Shown here piece by piece: positions 16,217-24,906 of a stretch of DNA of 33,660 bases. Source of the stretch: UBA2336 sp037443645 (lineage in GTDB: Bacteria; Bacteroidota; Bacteroidia; Cytophagales; Cyclobacteriaceae); NCBI GenBank assembly GCA_037443645.1, contig JBBINY010000031.1, forward strand, positions 1-33,660, in the 5' to 3' direction. Position numbers and translations under genes: made by a program. Each line of letters opens with the position of its first letter. The first letter of the stretch is position 1. Below the pieces are notes generated by a model that worked only from the letters and a program-made list of their open reading frames with translations, searched no databases and was not told the DNA's origin.

Positions 16217-17150
16217 GACGTTGACACAACTCGAATACATTGTTGCGCTGGATACGTGGCGCCACTTTGTGTTGGCTTCCGAAAAATGCTTTGTTACCCA
16301 GCCCACGCTGAGCATGCAAATTCAAAAGCTGGAGGACGAACTGGGTGTAAAAATTTTTGACCGCACCAAGCAACCGGTTATCCCCACCGAGATCGGAGGC
16401 CGTATTCTCGCGCAAGCCCGCATTGTGCTGCGCGAGGCGGCTCTCATCGGGCAACTTATCTCCGAAGAAATGAACACCATGAGCGGTGAGGTCCGAGTCG
16501 GCATTATTCCCACTCTTGCTCCTTACTTGCTTCCCCCTATGTTCAAAACGATCCGGATAAAATACCCGCAGGTGGAACTCCTTATCAAAGAATCGATAAC
16601 GGAAGAATTGCTGGCCGAGCTGAAAAGCAACCGACTGGATTGCGGAATTGTTGTTACCCCGCTGAACGACCCTGTCATAAAAGAAGAGGTGCTGTTTTAC
16701 GAAGAATTGTTTGTTTATGCATCCAAAAAAAATGCACTCCATCATAAAAAGTACGTATTGCCAACCGACATCGACCCTACGAAGCTCTGGCTGCTTGAAG
16801 AAGGGCATTGCTTCCGGTCGCAGGTATTGAATCTTTGCGAATTGCGAAAGCATGCGGATTCTCACTTCAGGTATGAAACCGGAAACATTGAAACCCTCAA
16901 GCGCATGGTTGACACCAGCGATGGCCTCACCATTTTGCCCGAACTGGCGGTGATGGAGTTTACGAATGTCCAAAGAAAACAAATAAAGCGACTAAAAGAG
17001 CCCAGTCCGGCCCGGCAGGTGAGCCTTGTAACCCATCGGGATCATATAAAAACCAGGCTCATTCTCACCATAAAGAATGAAATACTCAGCATCGTACCGA
17101 AGCAGATGCATAAGCTCAATAACAAAAAGATTGTGGAAATCAATTATTAA
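16215..17150 (+). CDS. oxyR: Hydrogen peroxide-responsive LysR-family regulator OxyR
   Basis: The 311-residue protein is a LysR-type regulator. The N-terminal winged helix-turn-helix (FVTQPTLSMQIQKLEDELGV) matches OxyR closely. In the effector domain the sequence GHCFRSQVLNLC places cysteines at 199 and 208, the same positions and spacing as the redox pair of E. coli OxyR that forms a disulfide on peroxide exposure. The neighbouring divergent katG is the standard target. The start at ATG 16215 gives the usual N-terminus (MTLTQLEYIVAL). The last 11 bases overlap the 3' end of the convergent M48 protease gene, leaving no room for an ordinary terminator. Confidence 0.93.
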   Translation: MTLTQLEYIVALDTWRHFVLASEKCFVTQPTLSMQIQKLEDELGVKIFDRTKQPVIPTEIGGRILAQARIVLREAALIGQLISEEMNTMSGEVRVGIIPTLAPYLLPPMFKTIRIKYPQVELLIKESITEELLAELKSNRLDCGIVVTPLNDPVIKEEVLFYEELFVYASKKNALHHKKYVLPTDIDPTKLWLLEEGHCFRSQVLNLCELRKHADSHFRYETGNIETLKRMVDTSDGLTILPELAVMEFTNVQRKQIKRLKEPSPARQVSLVTHRDHIKTRLILTIKNEILSIVPKQMHKLNNKKIVEINY

Positions 17151-18372
17151 TCCGCTGAAGCCGTTGAAGCAAGGGCGGATGAGAATAATGAAAGAACACG
17201 TAAGCCGGGTGCGGATAAAGGTTGGAAAGATTGTCAACCGAAAGTTTTTTCAATGCCTCAGCCAAAGCCTTTCCATTATACATTTCGCGTGCGTAGGCAT
17301 CTGCTTCAAACTCGTTTTTCCGGCTGTATGCATTCATCAACAAACCCGAAACAGCCGAAATGGGAGAAAACAAAATAACAAAAGCCAGCAGGTTGAGGTG
17401 AAAGGCCAGTTGCGATCCGCCCAGAGCTAACGAAAGGTTTTCGTTAAACACCATCAGCGAAAGCACAAAGAGCATAAACACCATCTGCACCATCGACAGC
17501 ACAAAGCCCCACACGATGTGTCTCTTCTTATAGTGCCCCACTTCGTGTGCCAGCACGGCTACTAATTCTTCGGTGGTATGCTTTTCAATGAGCGTATCAT
17601 ATAGCACAATCTTTTTCTTCCGTCCGATACCTGAAAAAAAGGCATTGGCTTTTTTGGAGCGCCTTGAGCCATCAATTACAAAGATGTTGGTGATCGGAAA
17701 ATTGATCTTGCGCGAAAATTCTTCAATGGCTGTTTTCAATTCACCATCAGGTAAAGGCGTAAGTTTATTAAACAGCGGCAAAATCAATGAGGTGTAAAAC
17801 AAATTCATGAACAACATAAACACGCAGGCAAGGGCCGAAAACCAGATCCAGAAACCGGGGCCCAATGTTTCGATAAGATAAATCAACGAGGCTATCAGTC
17901 CACCCCCGATAATCGCCCCCAGCACATATCCCTTAAGCTTATCGGTAATAAAAGTTTTTACGGTTGTTTTGTTAAAACCGTATTTCTCTTCAATTACAAA
18001 TGTGCTGTACCATTGAAGGGGAAGGCTAAGGATATCGGAAGCAAGACCGAGGATGCTGAAAAAAAGAAGTGCCAGCACAATCGGATTTTCAGTTACCAGC
18101 CGAAGCAACCCATCCAGCCAACCAAATCCGCCCAGCAACAACATTCCCACCGCAACAACAAAACTCATGGTTGCAGTGATAAATCCAAACCGGGTAAGCT
18201 CGCGGTGATAGGCCTGTGATCTGGCATACTTTTCCTTTTCGTAAAAAGAAGCAACCTCCTCAGGCACCTCTGTACGCATGGCCTTCAGGTTGAGGTAATC
18301 CAATACCTGGCCGAAAATAAGACTCAATGAAGTAATGCCGATGATGATATAAAGAATATCCTGCGGTTGCAT
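17140..18372 (-). CDS. Membrane metalloprotease, peptidase family M48 (Ste24/CAAX protease 1-like)
   Basis: The 410-residue protein is a Ste24-like integral membrane zinc protease. The zinc motif is HEVGH at residues 276-280 (LAHEVGHYKKRH), with the third-ligand segment NEFEADAYA at about 353-361. At least six hydrophobic spans are visible, including residues about 6-24, 65-85, 98-118, 150-170, 175-200 and 290-345. The segment DGSRRSKKANAFFSGIG before the HExxH is typical of the family. In bacteria these enzymes take part in membrane protein quality control; CAAX processing is not expected. The gene lies 101 bases after argH on the same strand, so low-level readthrough from the arg operon is possible. 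It overlaps the 3' end of oxyR. Confidence 0.9.
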   Translation of the reverse strand: MQPQDILYIIIGITSLSLIFGQVLDYLNLKAMRTEVPEEVASFYEKEKYARSQAYHRELTRFGFITATMSFVVAVGMLLLGGFGWLDGLLRLVTENPIVLALLFFSILGLASDILSLPLQWYSTFVIEEKYGFNKTTVKTFITDKLKGYVLGAIIGGGLIASLIYLIETLGPGFWIWFSALACVFMLFMNLFYTSLILPLFNKLTPLPDGELKTAIEEFSRKINFPITNIFVIDGSRRSKKANAFFSGIGRKKKIVLYDTLIEKHTTEELVAVLAHEVGHYKKRHIVWGFVLSMVQMVFMLFVLSLMVFNENLSLALGGSQLAFHLNLLAFVILFSPISAVSGLLMNAYSRKNEFEADAYAREMYNGKALAEALKKLSVDNLSNLYPHPAYVFFHYSHPPLLQRLQRINN

Positions 18373-18473
18373 AAAACGTATTCAGATTCTAAAATCAAGC
18401 AAGGCATTTTGAAATGCAGAGTTCTCTTCCATCAGAAGATTTCTTTGCTGCATTCAGAATAACCTCATTAAAC

Positions 18474-19808
18474 CTACTTATTCAGAAGATTGTCATAAAC
18501 CTCATGAACCGAGGCAAAATTAAGCCGATTCAACACATCGTGCATCATTCGCTGAACATCCGGCAAACATAAATTGCCCATACTCCCTTCGTGGGTATGG
18601 TTTACCGATGTGCCCGGATTAAAATCTCCTTTATTAATGTCAAGCCCAACCTTTTTGTAGGCATCGCGAAACGGCATACCGCCCAGCACGAGCCTGTTCA
18701 CTTCTTCTACGCTGAAGAGGTATTTGTACTTTTCATCGGCAAGGATATTTTCCTTTACCGAAATATTGGACAGGATGAGGCACATCATGGCCAGGCACTC
18801 TTTCAGATGCCCGAAGGCCGGAAACAGCATCTCTTTAAGCAACTGAAAATCGCGGTGGTAGCCGGAAGGCAGGTTGGCAGTAACCAGCGTGATTTCATTG
18901 GGCAGAGCCATGATCTGATTACAGCGCGCACGGATCAGCTCAAACACATCAGGGTTTTTTTTGTGCGGCATAATGCTGGAGCCGGTGGTGAACTCCTCCG
19001 GAAAACCGATGAAGCCAAAGTTCTGATTCAGAAACAAACAGGCATCGGCTGAAAGCTTGCTTAATGTAGCGGCAACATTGGACATGGCGCTGGCAACAAT
19101 GCGTTCCGTTTTACCCCGGCCCATCTGGGTATAAACTACATTGTAATTAAGGTCGTCAAAGCCTAATAATTCGGTAGTCATTTTTCGGTTCAGCGGGAAG
19201 GACGATCCGTAACCGGCAGCAGAACCCAATGGATTTTTGTTGACCACGCGGTAAGCAGCCTCCAGGGTGATCAGGTCATCAACCAGGCTTTCGGCATACG
19301 CACCAAACCATAGCCCGAATGAGGACGGCATGGCCAACTGCATGTGCGTATACCCGGGAAGCAAATGTGCTTTGTGTTTTTCGCTTTGCGCGATCAGCAG
19401 GTCAAATAACTTCCTGGATTCATTAACGATTTGCTCGATTTCGTGCCTCAGGTACAATTTGATATCCACCATCACCTGGTCGTTGCGCGAGCGGCCGCTG
19501 TGGATTTTCTTGCCCACATCACCCAGCTTCCTGGTCAGCTCCAACTCTACCTGCGAGTGGATGTCTTCCACGCCCTCCTCCACACTGAATTTACCATCAG
19601 CAATTTGTTTATATATTGCTTTCAACTCAGCCGCTACACTTTTCAGTTCGTCTTTGTTCAGCAACCCGATGGACTTCAGCATGTGAACATGCGCCAGCGA
19701 AGCGAGTACATCGAATCGGGCCAGGTGCATATCCATTTCCCGGTCGTTGCCGATTGTGAATTTTTCAACCGACTTAAGTGAGTCCTTGTCTTTTTGCCAA
19801 AGTTTCAT
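18474..19808 (-). CDS. argH: Argininosuccinate lyase
   Basis: ArgH splits argininosuccinate into arginine and fumarate, the last step of arginine synthesis. The 444-residue protein belongs to the fumarase/aspartase superfamily. The superfamily signature GSSIMPHKKNPD is at residues 276-287. Upstream are the substrate-binding HSGRSRNDQV near 103-112 and LPGYTHMQLAMP near 150-161. The N-terminus (MKLWQKD) is the short form common in Bacteroidota. It is the last gene of the eight-gene arginine operon, 14 bases after the deacylase gene. No strong terminator follows; only a short palindrome, GCATTTTGAAATGC, at 18404-18417. Confidence 0.95.
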   Translation of the reverse strand: MKLWQKDKDSLKSVEKFTIGNDREMDMHLARFDVLASLAHVHMLKSIGLLNKDELKSVAAELKAIYKQIADGKFSVEEGVEDIHSQVELELTRKLGDVGKKIHSGRSRNDQVMVDIKLYLRHEIEQIVNESRKLFDLLIAQSEKHKAHLLPGYTHMQLAMPSSFGLWFGAYAESLVDDLITLEAAYRVVNKNPLGSAAGYGSSFPLNRKMTTELLGFDDLNYNVVYTQMGRGKTERIVASAMSNVAATLSKLSADACLFLNQNFGFIGFPEEFTTGSSIMPHKKNPDVFELIRARCNQIMALPNEITLVTANLPSGYHRDFQLLKEMLFPAFGHLKECLAMMCLILSNISVKENILADEKYKYLFSVEEVNRLVLGGMPFRDAYKKVGLDINKGDFNPGTSVNHTHEGSMGNLCLPDVQRMMHDVLNRLNFASVHEVYDNLLNK

Positions 19809-19822
19809 AATCAGTTACCGGT

Positions 19823-20911
19823 TTACCGGCTGCCGGTTACCCCGTTAAGCCGGGGCAACTCATTAAATGTTTCAATCAAACGAATATACAGTTCTATTCC
19901 TTTCTCAACCTCTTCCACAAAAATAAATTCATCGGCCATATGTGAGCGGGCTGAGTCACCCGGACCGATCTTGACAGAGGGCACCGGAATTAATGCCTGA
20001 TCGGAAGTAGTGGGCGAACCGTATTTATGAATACCCAACCGATCCGCAGCCTTTGCCAACGGGTGATTGCTGTCTAAACCCGAAGAACGCAGACGCATGG
20101 AGCGGGCTGTTACCTCGGAGGAAACATTTTTCCGAACCGTTTCAAGCACTTCCTCCAGTGAATACACATCGGTCACGCGCACGTCAACCGTAAATGAACA
20201 TTCGGCAGGTACTACGTTGTGCTGCTGCCCTGCATGGATAACGGTAACCGTCATCTTTACCTCACCCAGGGTTTGTGACAGGTTTGGAAAACGGTACGTC
20301 CGGAACCACTCTATATCAGCAAGTGCCTTGTAAATCGCATTCTCTCCCTCTTCGCGGGCAGCATGACCGGCTTTTCCTTTGGAGACACAATCCAGAACCA
20401 GCAAACCCTTTTCGGCAATTGCCATGTTGCATTGGGTAGGCTCGCCTACAATGGCAAAATCAATTTTTGGTAATGAGGTCCAGATGCTTTCAATACCTCC
20501 ACTACCCGATATTTCTTCCTCCGCGGTGGCAGCCAATACCAGGTTAAACGACAGGTTTTTCCGGTGATGGAAATGCATGAAGGCGGCAATCAATGCAACC
20601 AGGGCTCCTCCTGCATCGTTGCTGCCCAACCCATAAAGTTTTCCGTCAAGGAGCTCAGCCTTGAACGGGTTTCGTGTATAGCCCGGATTGGGCTTCACTG
20701 TATCGTGGTGCGAATTCAGAAGGATGGTGGGTTTTGCCGCATCAAAAAACTGGTTCACGGCCCACACATTGTTCCCTGAGCGGTTCACCAACACGCGTTG
20801 CATCTCAAGAAAGGACGCAATTGCGGTTGCGGTTTCGCTTTCCTCCTTGCTGAAGGAGGGGATGCCTATCAGTTGTTTGAGTAAGTCAATAAAACTATGG
20901 AGGTCATTCAC
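19823..20911 (-). CDS. M20 deacylase, probable N-acylcitrulline/N-acylornithine deacylase (ArgE-like)
   Basis: The 362-residue protein is a family M20 metallopeptidase. Metal-site motifs are SHHDTVKP, GSNDAGGALVAL and AATAEEEISGSGG, followed by the dimerisation domain with VDVRVTDVYS. ArgE and DapE relatives look alike by eye. The position between argB and argH, with an acylornithine carbamoyltransferase in the same operon, argues that it removes the acyl group from N-acylcitrulline to give citrulline. By analogy with Bacteroides and Xanthomonas pathways, deacylation follows carbamoylation. It starts with GTG at 20911, with GGAAAA just upstream. A 76-base gap with GCTGGAT repeats separates it from argB. 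Confidence 0.85.
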   Translation of the reverse strand: MNDLHSFIDLLKQLIGIPSFSKEESETATAIASFLEMQRVLVNRSGNNVWAVNQFFDAAKPTILLNSHHDTVKPNPGYTRNPFKAELLDGKLYGLGSNDAGGALVALIAAFMHFHHRKNLSFNLVLAATAEEEISGSGGIESIWTSLPKIDFAIVGEPTQCNMAIAEKGLLVLDCVSKGKAGHAAREEGENAIYKALADIEWFRTYRFPNLSQTLGEVKMTVTVIHAGQQHNVVPAECSFTVDVRVTDVYSLEEVLETVRKNVSSEVTARSMRLRSSGLDSNHPLAKAADRLGIHKYGSPTTSDQALIPVPSVKIGPGDSARSHMADEFIFVEEVEKGIELYIRLIETFNELPRLNGVTGSR

Positions 20912-20934
20912 TTTTCCGTGTATCTATAAATTCT

Positions 20935-20984
20935 CAGCACCAGCACCCAGTATCCAGCATCCAGCTTTTCCAGCATCCAGCACC
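20935..20984. repeat. Short ATCCAGC repeat cluster in the argB-argE gap
   Basis: Three exact ATCCAGC heptamers occur at 20952, 20959 and 20975, with partial copies (CCAGC, ACCAGC, ACCCAG) between and before them. In the operon's sense direction this reads as repeated GCTGGAT. It fills most of the only gap of more than 25 bases inside the arg operon. Its function is unknown. Confidence 0.75.
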
Positions 20985-20987
20985 TTC

Positions 20988-21776
20988 TCACTTCACAATT
21001 AACGTTCCCTCCGTCTCCCTTCCGGTGTTATTCAGAAGGTGTTTGGCATTACCAATTATAACTTCTTTAACCCCGGCCTGAATGGCAGAAAAGGCATTTT
21101 CAAGTTTTGGAAGGATGCCATCTGCAAATGAGCCCTCTTCCAGCAACTGCCGATAGTCAGATTCTGACAGCAACCGGATAACCGAGGCTTCATTGTTTAC
21201 ATCCATCAACACTCCTCTCTTTTCAAAACAGAAAATCAACCGCACATCGAAGTGTTTGCTCAGGGCAACGGCCAATACCGATGCAATCGTATCGGCATTG
21301 GTGTTCAGCATAATGCCTTCCGCATGGGTGAGTGGCGCAAACACCGGCACCGTATTTTGCTGAAGAAGAAAATACAACAACGATGAGTTGACACCCGCGG
21401 GGTGAATATCGCCAACAAAACCAAAATCAACTTCTGTAACCGGACGCTTTACCGCCCTGATCAGGTTGCCATCGGCACCCGTTACTCCCAGGGCATTGCA
21501 GCCCATGTATTGCAGGCGTGCAACGATTTGTTTGTTTACCAACCCCCCATACACCATGGTTACCAGATCGCGGGTTTGTTCATCAGTAACCCTCCTCCCT
21601 TTAACCATGTTTGTGCGGATCCCCAACTGCTCACCAATCCGGGTAGCCTGTTTACCTCCGCCATGCACCAGTATTTTCGGTTCCCTGATAGCCGTAAAAT
21701 CCTGAAGGAATTTCGTTAGCATGGGCGGTTCGTCAAGCACATTGCCCCCGATTTTTACGATGAATAGTTTATTCAT
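20988..21776 (-). CDS. argB: N-acetylglutamate kinase (N-acylglutamate kinase)
   Basis: ArgB phosphorylates the gamma-carboxyl of N-acylglutamate, the second step of the pathway. The 262-residue protein is in the amino acid kinase family: VKIGGNVLDEP (residues about 7-17) and LVHGGGKQATRIGEQLGI form the nucleotide and substrate loops. KGRRVTDEQT and LGVTGADGNLI follow the family order, and NTNADTIASVLAVALS is the C-terminal ATP-binding part. Its short N-terminus lacks the extra helix that arginine-inhibited hexameric ArgB enzymes have, so feedback inhibition by arginine is less likely; that is an inference. It lies 21 bases after argF'. Confidence 0.93.
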   Translation of the reverse strand: MNKLFIVKIGGNVLDEPPMLTKFLQDFTAIREPKILVHGGGKQATRIGEQLGIRTNMVKGRRVTDEQTRDLVTMVYGGLVNKQIVARLQYMGCNALGVTGADGNLIRAVKRPVTEVDFGFVGDIHPAGVNSSLLYFLLQQNTVPVFAPLTHAEGIMLNTNADTIASVLAVALSKHFDVRLIFCFEKRGVLMDVNNEASVIRLLSESDYRQLLEEGSFADGILPKLENAFSAIQAGVKEVIIGNAKHLLNNTGRETEGTLIVK

Positions 21777-21797
21777 GATCCTTATCTACTGCATTAC

Positions 21798-22745
21798 TTA
21801 TTTTATCAACGCACTTAACACTGCCTGTGCAGCCCAAATCCGGTTGCCGGCCTGTTGTGTAACAACGCTGCTCGGGCCATCCAGCACTTCGCTGCTCAGT
21901 TCCACATTCCTCCGCACCGGCAGGCAATGCATTACCCTCGCGTTGTTTGTTTGTTCCAGCTTTTTGTTCGTTACCATCCACGAGGTACCCTCACTGAGTA
22001 CCTTTCCGTAATCGGTGTAACTGCTCCAATTCTTCGCATACACAAAATCAGCACCTTCAAGGGCCTGCAACTGATTTGTGGTAATGCCGGCACCTCGGGT
22101 GAACATCTCGCTCAGTCCATACCCTTCCGGGTGAGTGATAATGAATTCTGCCTTACCCCAGGCCGTGATCCATTGCGAAAAACTGTTGGCTACACACTGC
22201 GGGAGCGGCTTTACATGAGGGGCCCAGGTGAGTACAATGCGAGGTTTCCGGCTCTGCTGAAAGTTTTCTGTAATTGTTATCAGGTCGGCAAGACTTTGCA
22301 GCGGGTGAAGGGTGGCGCTCTCCAGACTTACTACCGGAATGCCCGCGTGTTTCATAAACATGGTAATAACTTCTTCGGCATAGTCACCTTCCCGGTTAGT
22401 TAATGTCGGGAACGTGCGAAGTCCGAGAATATCGAAATACTGCCCCAAAACAGGCGCTGCATCTTTAACATGCTCCACGGAAGTTCCATTCATTACCACA
22501 TCGTCCTTGAACTCAAGAGCCCACCCCTCCTGGCCTACATTAAAAACAATGGAATCCATACCCAGGTTTTGGGCGGCAATCTGGGTACTGATGCGGGTCC
22601 GCATGCTGGGGTTCAGGAAAAGCAAACCCAGCCGTTTCCCTGTACCCTGGGTTTTATGCGCATCTGGCTTTCTTTTGAAAAATAATGCCTTATCGATGAG
22701 GGCATCGATATTTTCTACGTCATGTACGGAGATGAAATTCTTCAC
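21798..22745 (-). CDS. argF': N-acylornithine (probably N-succinylornithine) carbamoyltransferase
   Basis: This enzyme transfers carbamoyl from carbamoyl phosphate to the side-chain amine of an N-acylated ornithine. The 315-residue protein has the carbamoyl phosphate loop as PSMRTR (residues 46-51; ordinary enzymes have STRTR), then HPLQSLADL and the C-terminal MHCLPVRRNVE. The sequence MNGTSVEHV puts Val at position 90. In remembered literature the equivalent is Pro90 in the Bacteroides fragilis succinylornithine enzyme and Glu92 in the Xanthomonas acetylornithine enzyme, and changing that Glu to Pro, Ser, Val or Ala switches it to succinylornithine. Val90 therefore favours succinylornithine. 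The start is GTG at 22745, four bases after argD. Confidence 0.92.
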   Translation of the reverse strand: MKNFISVHDVENIDALIDKALFFKRKPDAHKTQGTGKRLGLLFLNPSMRTRISTQIAAQNLGMDSIVFNVGQEGWALEFKDDVVMNGTSVEHVKDAAPVLGQYFDILGLRTFPTLTNREGDYAEEVITMFMKHAGIPVVSLESATLHPLQSLADLITITENFQQSRKPRIVLTWAPHVKPLPQCVANSFSQWITAWGKAEFIITHPEGYGLSEMFTRGAGITTNQLQALEGADFVYAKNWSSYTDYGKVLSEGTSWMVTNKKLEQTNNARVMHCLPVRRNVELSSEVLDGPSSVVTQQAGNRIWAAQAVLSALIK

Positions 22746-22749
22746 TGGT

Positions 22750-23901
22750 TTACCTGGACAATTCCCTGATGGGTGTGAGTTTGGCGATGCACTCCTGCAG
22801 TGCGTGCAGAAAATAGTCTGCCTCTTCCGTGCTTATGGAGAGTGGTGGAAGCAGGCGGATTGTATTCGGCTTGGCCTCTCCCGTAAAGATGTTATGGGTT
22901 TGTAATAATTCCATTCGTACCGTCTTCAATTCCTCAGGCAGGTCAAATCCAATCATCAAACCAATCCCTCTTACGTCAGTCACGCCTTTGATTTTTCTTA
23001 ATCCCGCTATAAGATAGTCGCCTACCCTTTGGGCATTGGCCATCAGGTTTTCCTGCTCCAAACTATCCAACACGGCCAAGCCGGCCGCGCAGGCCAGGTA
23101 GTTGCCGCCAAACGTGGTGCCCAGCATGCCGCTCCATGGTTTTATATCAGGATGGATCAAAACTCCTCCGATAGGAAAACCGTTCCCCATCCCTTTGGCG
23201 GTAGTAATCAGGTGAGGACGAATGCCTGCAAACTGATGTGCAAAAAATTTTCCTGTGCGGCCATAGCCGGATTGTATCTCATCAAGGATGAGCATAGATC
23301 CGTTTTCCCGGCATGTCATTTCAACGTGTTGCAGGAATTCCTGCTGCGGAACATGAATGCCGCCCACACCCTGTATACCCTCGATGATGACAGCTGCCAC
23401 CTGAGTATCCAATGCGCCCTCGAGCGCCCCAACATCATTCAGCGGGATAAACTGTACTTCATGTACCGCGTTAAATGGAGCTACGATACGGGGATTATCC
23501 GTTGCCGCTACGGCACCGGAGGTACGTCCGTGAAAGGCCTTTTGAAAGGCAATGATTTTTTTTCGCCCGGTTACAAAAGACGCCAGTTTGAGCGCATTTT
23601 CATTTGCTTCAGCTCCGGAGTTGCAAAGAAACAACTGATAATCGGAGTAGCCTGACAGGGTGCCGAGTTTCTCCGCAAGAGTTACCTGCAGGGGGTTTTG
23701 AATGCTGTTGGAATAAAAGCCTATTTGCTTAAGCTGGTCGGAAATAGCCTGCACATACCGAGGATGAGCATGCCCTATGGAAATCACTGCATGTCCTCCG
23801 TAAAGATCAAGGTATTTTATGCCTTTATCATCCCAAAGCCAGCATCCCTCCGCCTTAACAGGGGTTACATCAAACAACGGATATACTTCAAACAGTTTCA
23901 T
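22750..23901 (-). CDS. argD: N-acylornithine aminotransferase
   Basis: ArgD converts N-acylglutamate semialdehyde to N-acylornithine with glutamate as amino donor. The 383-residue protein is a class III PLP aminotransferase. SGAEANENALKLA (from about residue 95) binds the cofactor phosphate. LILDEIQSGYGRTG contains Asp207, which contacts the pyridine nitrogen. TTAKGMGNGFPIGG contains the Schiff-base lysine Lys236. Enzymes of this group often also accept succinylornithine, which fits either acyl form of the pathway. The gene lies nine bases after argC and four bases before argF', so it is firmly inside the operon. Confidence 0.93.
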   Translation of the reverse strand: MKLFEVYPLFDVTPVKAEGCWLWDDKGIKYLDLYGGHAVISIGHAHPRYVQAISDQLKQIGFYSNSIQNPLQVTLAEKLGTLSGYSDYQLFLCNSGAEANENALKLASFVTGRKKIIAFQKAFHGRTSGAVAATDNPRIVAPFNAVHEVQFIPLNDVGALEGALDTQVAAVIIEGIQGVGGIHVPQQEFLQHVEMTCRENGSMLILDEIQSGYGRTGKFFAHQFAGIRPHLITTAKGMGNGFPIGGVLIHPDIKPWSGMLGTTFGGNYLACAAGLAVLDSLEQENLMANAQRVGDYLIAGLRKIKGVTDVRGIGLMIGFDLPEELKTVRMELLQTHNIFTGEAKPNTIRLLPPLSISTEEADYFLHALQECIAKLTPIRELSR

Positions 23902-23910
23902 GATACCGGT

Positions 23911-24888
23911 TTAGTATGCACTGGCTTTTAATTTCAACCCTGCCGTTTCTTCAAATGCAAACATAAGGTTCATGTTCTGAACAGCCTGCCCGGCAGCACC
24001 CTTCAATAAATTATCGATGGCCGAGTGAACCACCAGTTTATCAGCAACTACCTCGGGATAGATGAAACACTTATTGGTATTGACCGCACGCTTCATGTCG
24101 ATCATCTCATCGGCAACTACCACAAACGGATGGTGGGCATAATAGGCCTGATATAGGGCTCTTATCTCAGTTAGCGATTTGGTAACCGATAGTGTTGAAC
24201 TGACAAATATTCCCCGGGTAAAATCACCACGCCATGGTACAAAATGAAGAGCACCTTCAAACGAGGGCTGCACTTGCCGTAGCGACCGGTTGATTTCAGA
24301 CACATGTTGATGCGTCAATGTCTTGTAGGCAGAAATATTATTGGAGCGCCATATAAAATGAGTTGTGTCCTGTAATTGCTGCCCGGCCCCCGTTGCGCCC
24401 GTTATGCCGGTTGTGAACACTTCATTTAACAGGCCATTGACAGCAAGGGGGAGCAACCCGAGTTGGATGGTTGTAGCAAAACAGCCCGGGTTGGCTACGT
24501 TTGAGGCAGTCCGCAGGGTTTCCCGGTTTAGTTCGGGCAGGCCATACACAAATTCCCTTCCGTTCACCGAATCGCCTAACCTGAAATCATTGCTCAGATC
24601 AATAATCTTTACGTGTAACGGAATTGCGTTCTCTGTCAGAAATTGCTTACTCTCACCATGGCCCAGGCACAAAAACAGAACATCAACGGGCGCAGAAAAG
24701 GAATCTGTAAATTTAAGGGTCGTTTCACCGGACAATTCCCTGAACACAGCATGCACGGGTTTGCCTGCCTGACTCCGGCTATGAACGAAAATCAACTCAA
24801 CCTGTGGATGATTTAGTAAAATCCGAATCGTTTCACCCCCGGTAATGCCCGCTCCTCCGATAATCCCAACCTTAATTTTCTTCTCCAT
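23911..24888 (-). CDS. argC: N-acetyl-gamma-glutamyl-phosphate reductase
   Basis: ArgC reduces N-acylglutamyl phosphate to the semialdehyde with NADPH. The 325-residue protein begins with the nucleotide-binding motif GIIGGAGITGGETIRIL (about residues 8-24). Catalytic Cys136 lies in VANPGCFATTIQLGLLPL, the family active-site sequence. The segment HFVPWRGDFTRGIFVSS corresponds to the substrate-binding loop, with a conserved histidine. The length matches the type 1 family. It lies 18 bases after argG and nine before argD. Confidence 0.94.
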   Translation of the reverse strand: MEKKIKVGIIGGAGITGGETIRILLNHPQVELIFVHSRSQAGKPVHAVFRELSGETTLKFTDSFSAPVDVLFLCLGHGESKQFLTENAIPLHVKIIDLSNDFRLGDSVNGREFVYGLPELNRETLRTASNVANPGCFATTIQLGLLPLAVNGLLNEVFTTGITGATGAGQQLQDTTHFIWRSNNISAYKTLTHQHVSEINRSLRQVQPSFEGALHFVPWRGDFTRGIFVSSTLSVTKSLTEIRALYQAYYAHHPFVVVADEMIDMKRAVNTNKCFIYPEVVADKLVVHSAIDNLLKGAAGQAVQNMNLMFAFEETAGLKLKASAY

Positions 24889-24906
24889 TTTTACTCAGCG
24901 TTCAGT

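Noticed and set aside
18404..18417. Palindrome GCATTTTGAAATGC after argH as a terminator
   Set aside because: Short AT-rich stem with no T run on the minus strand; too weak to call.
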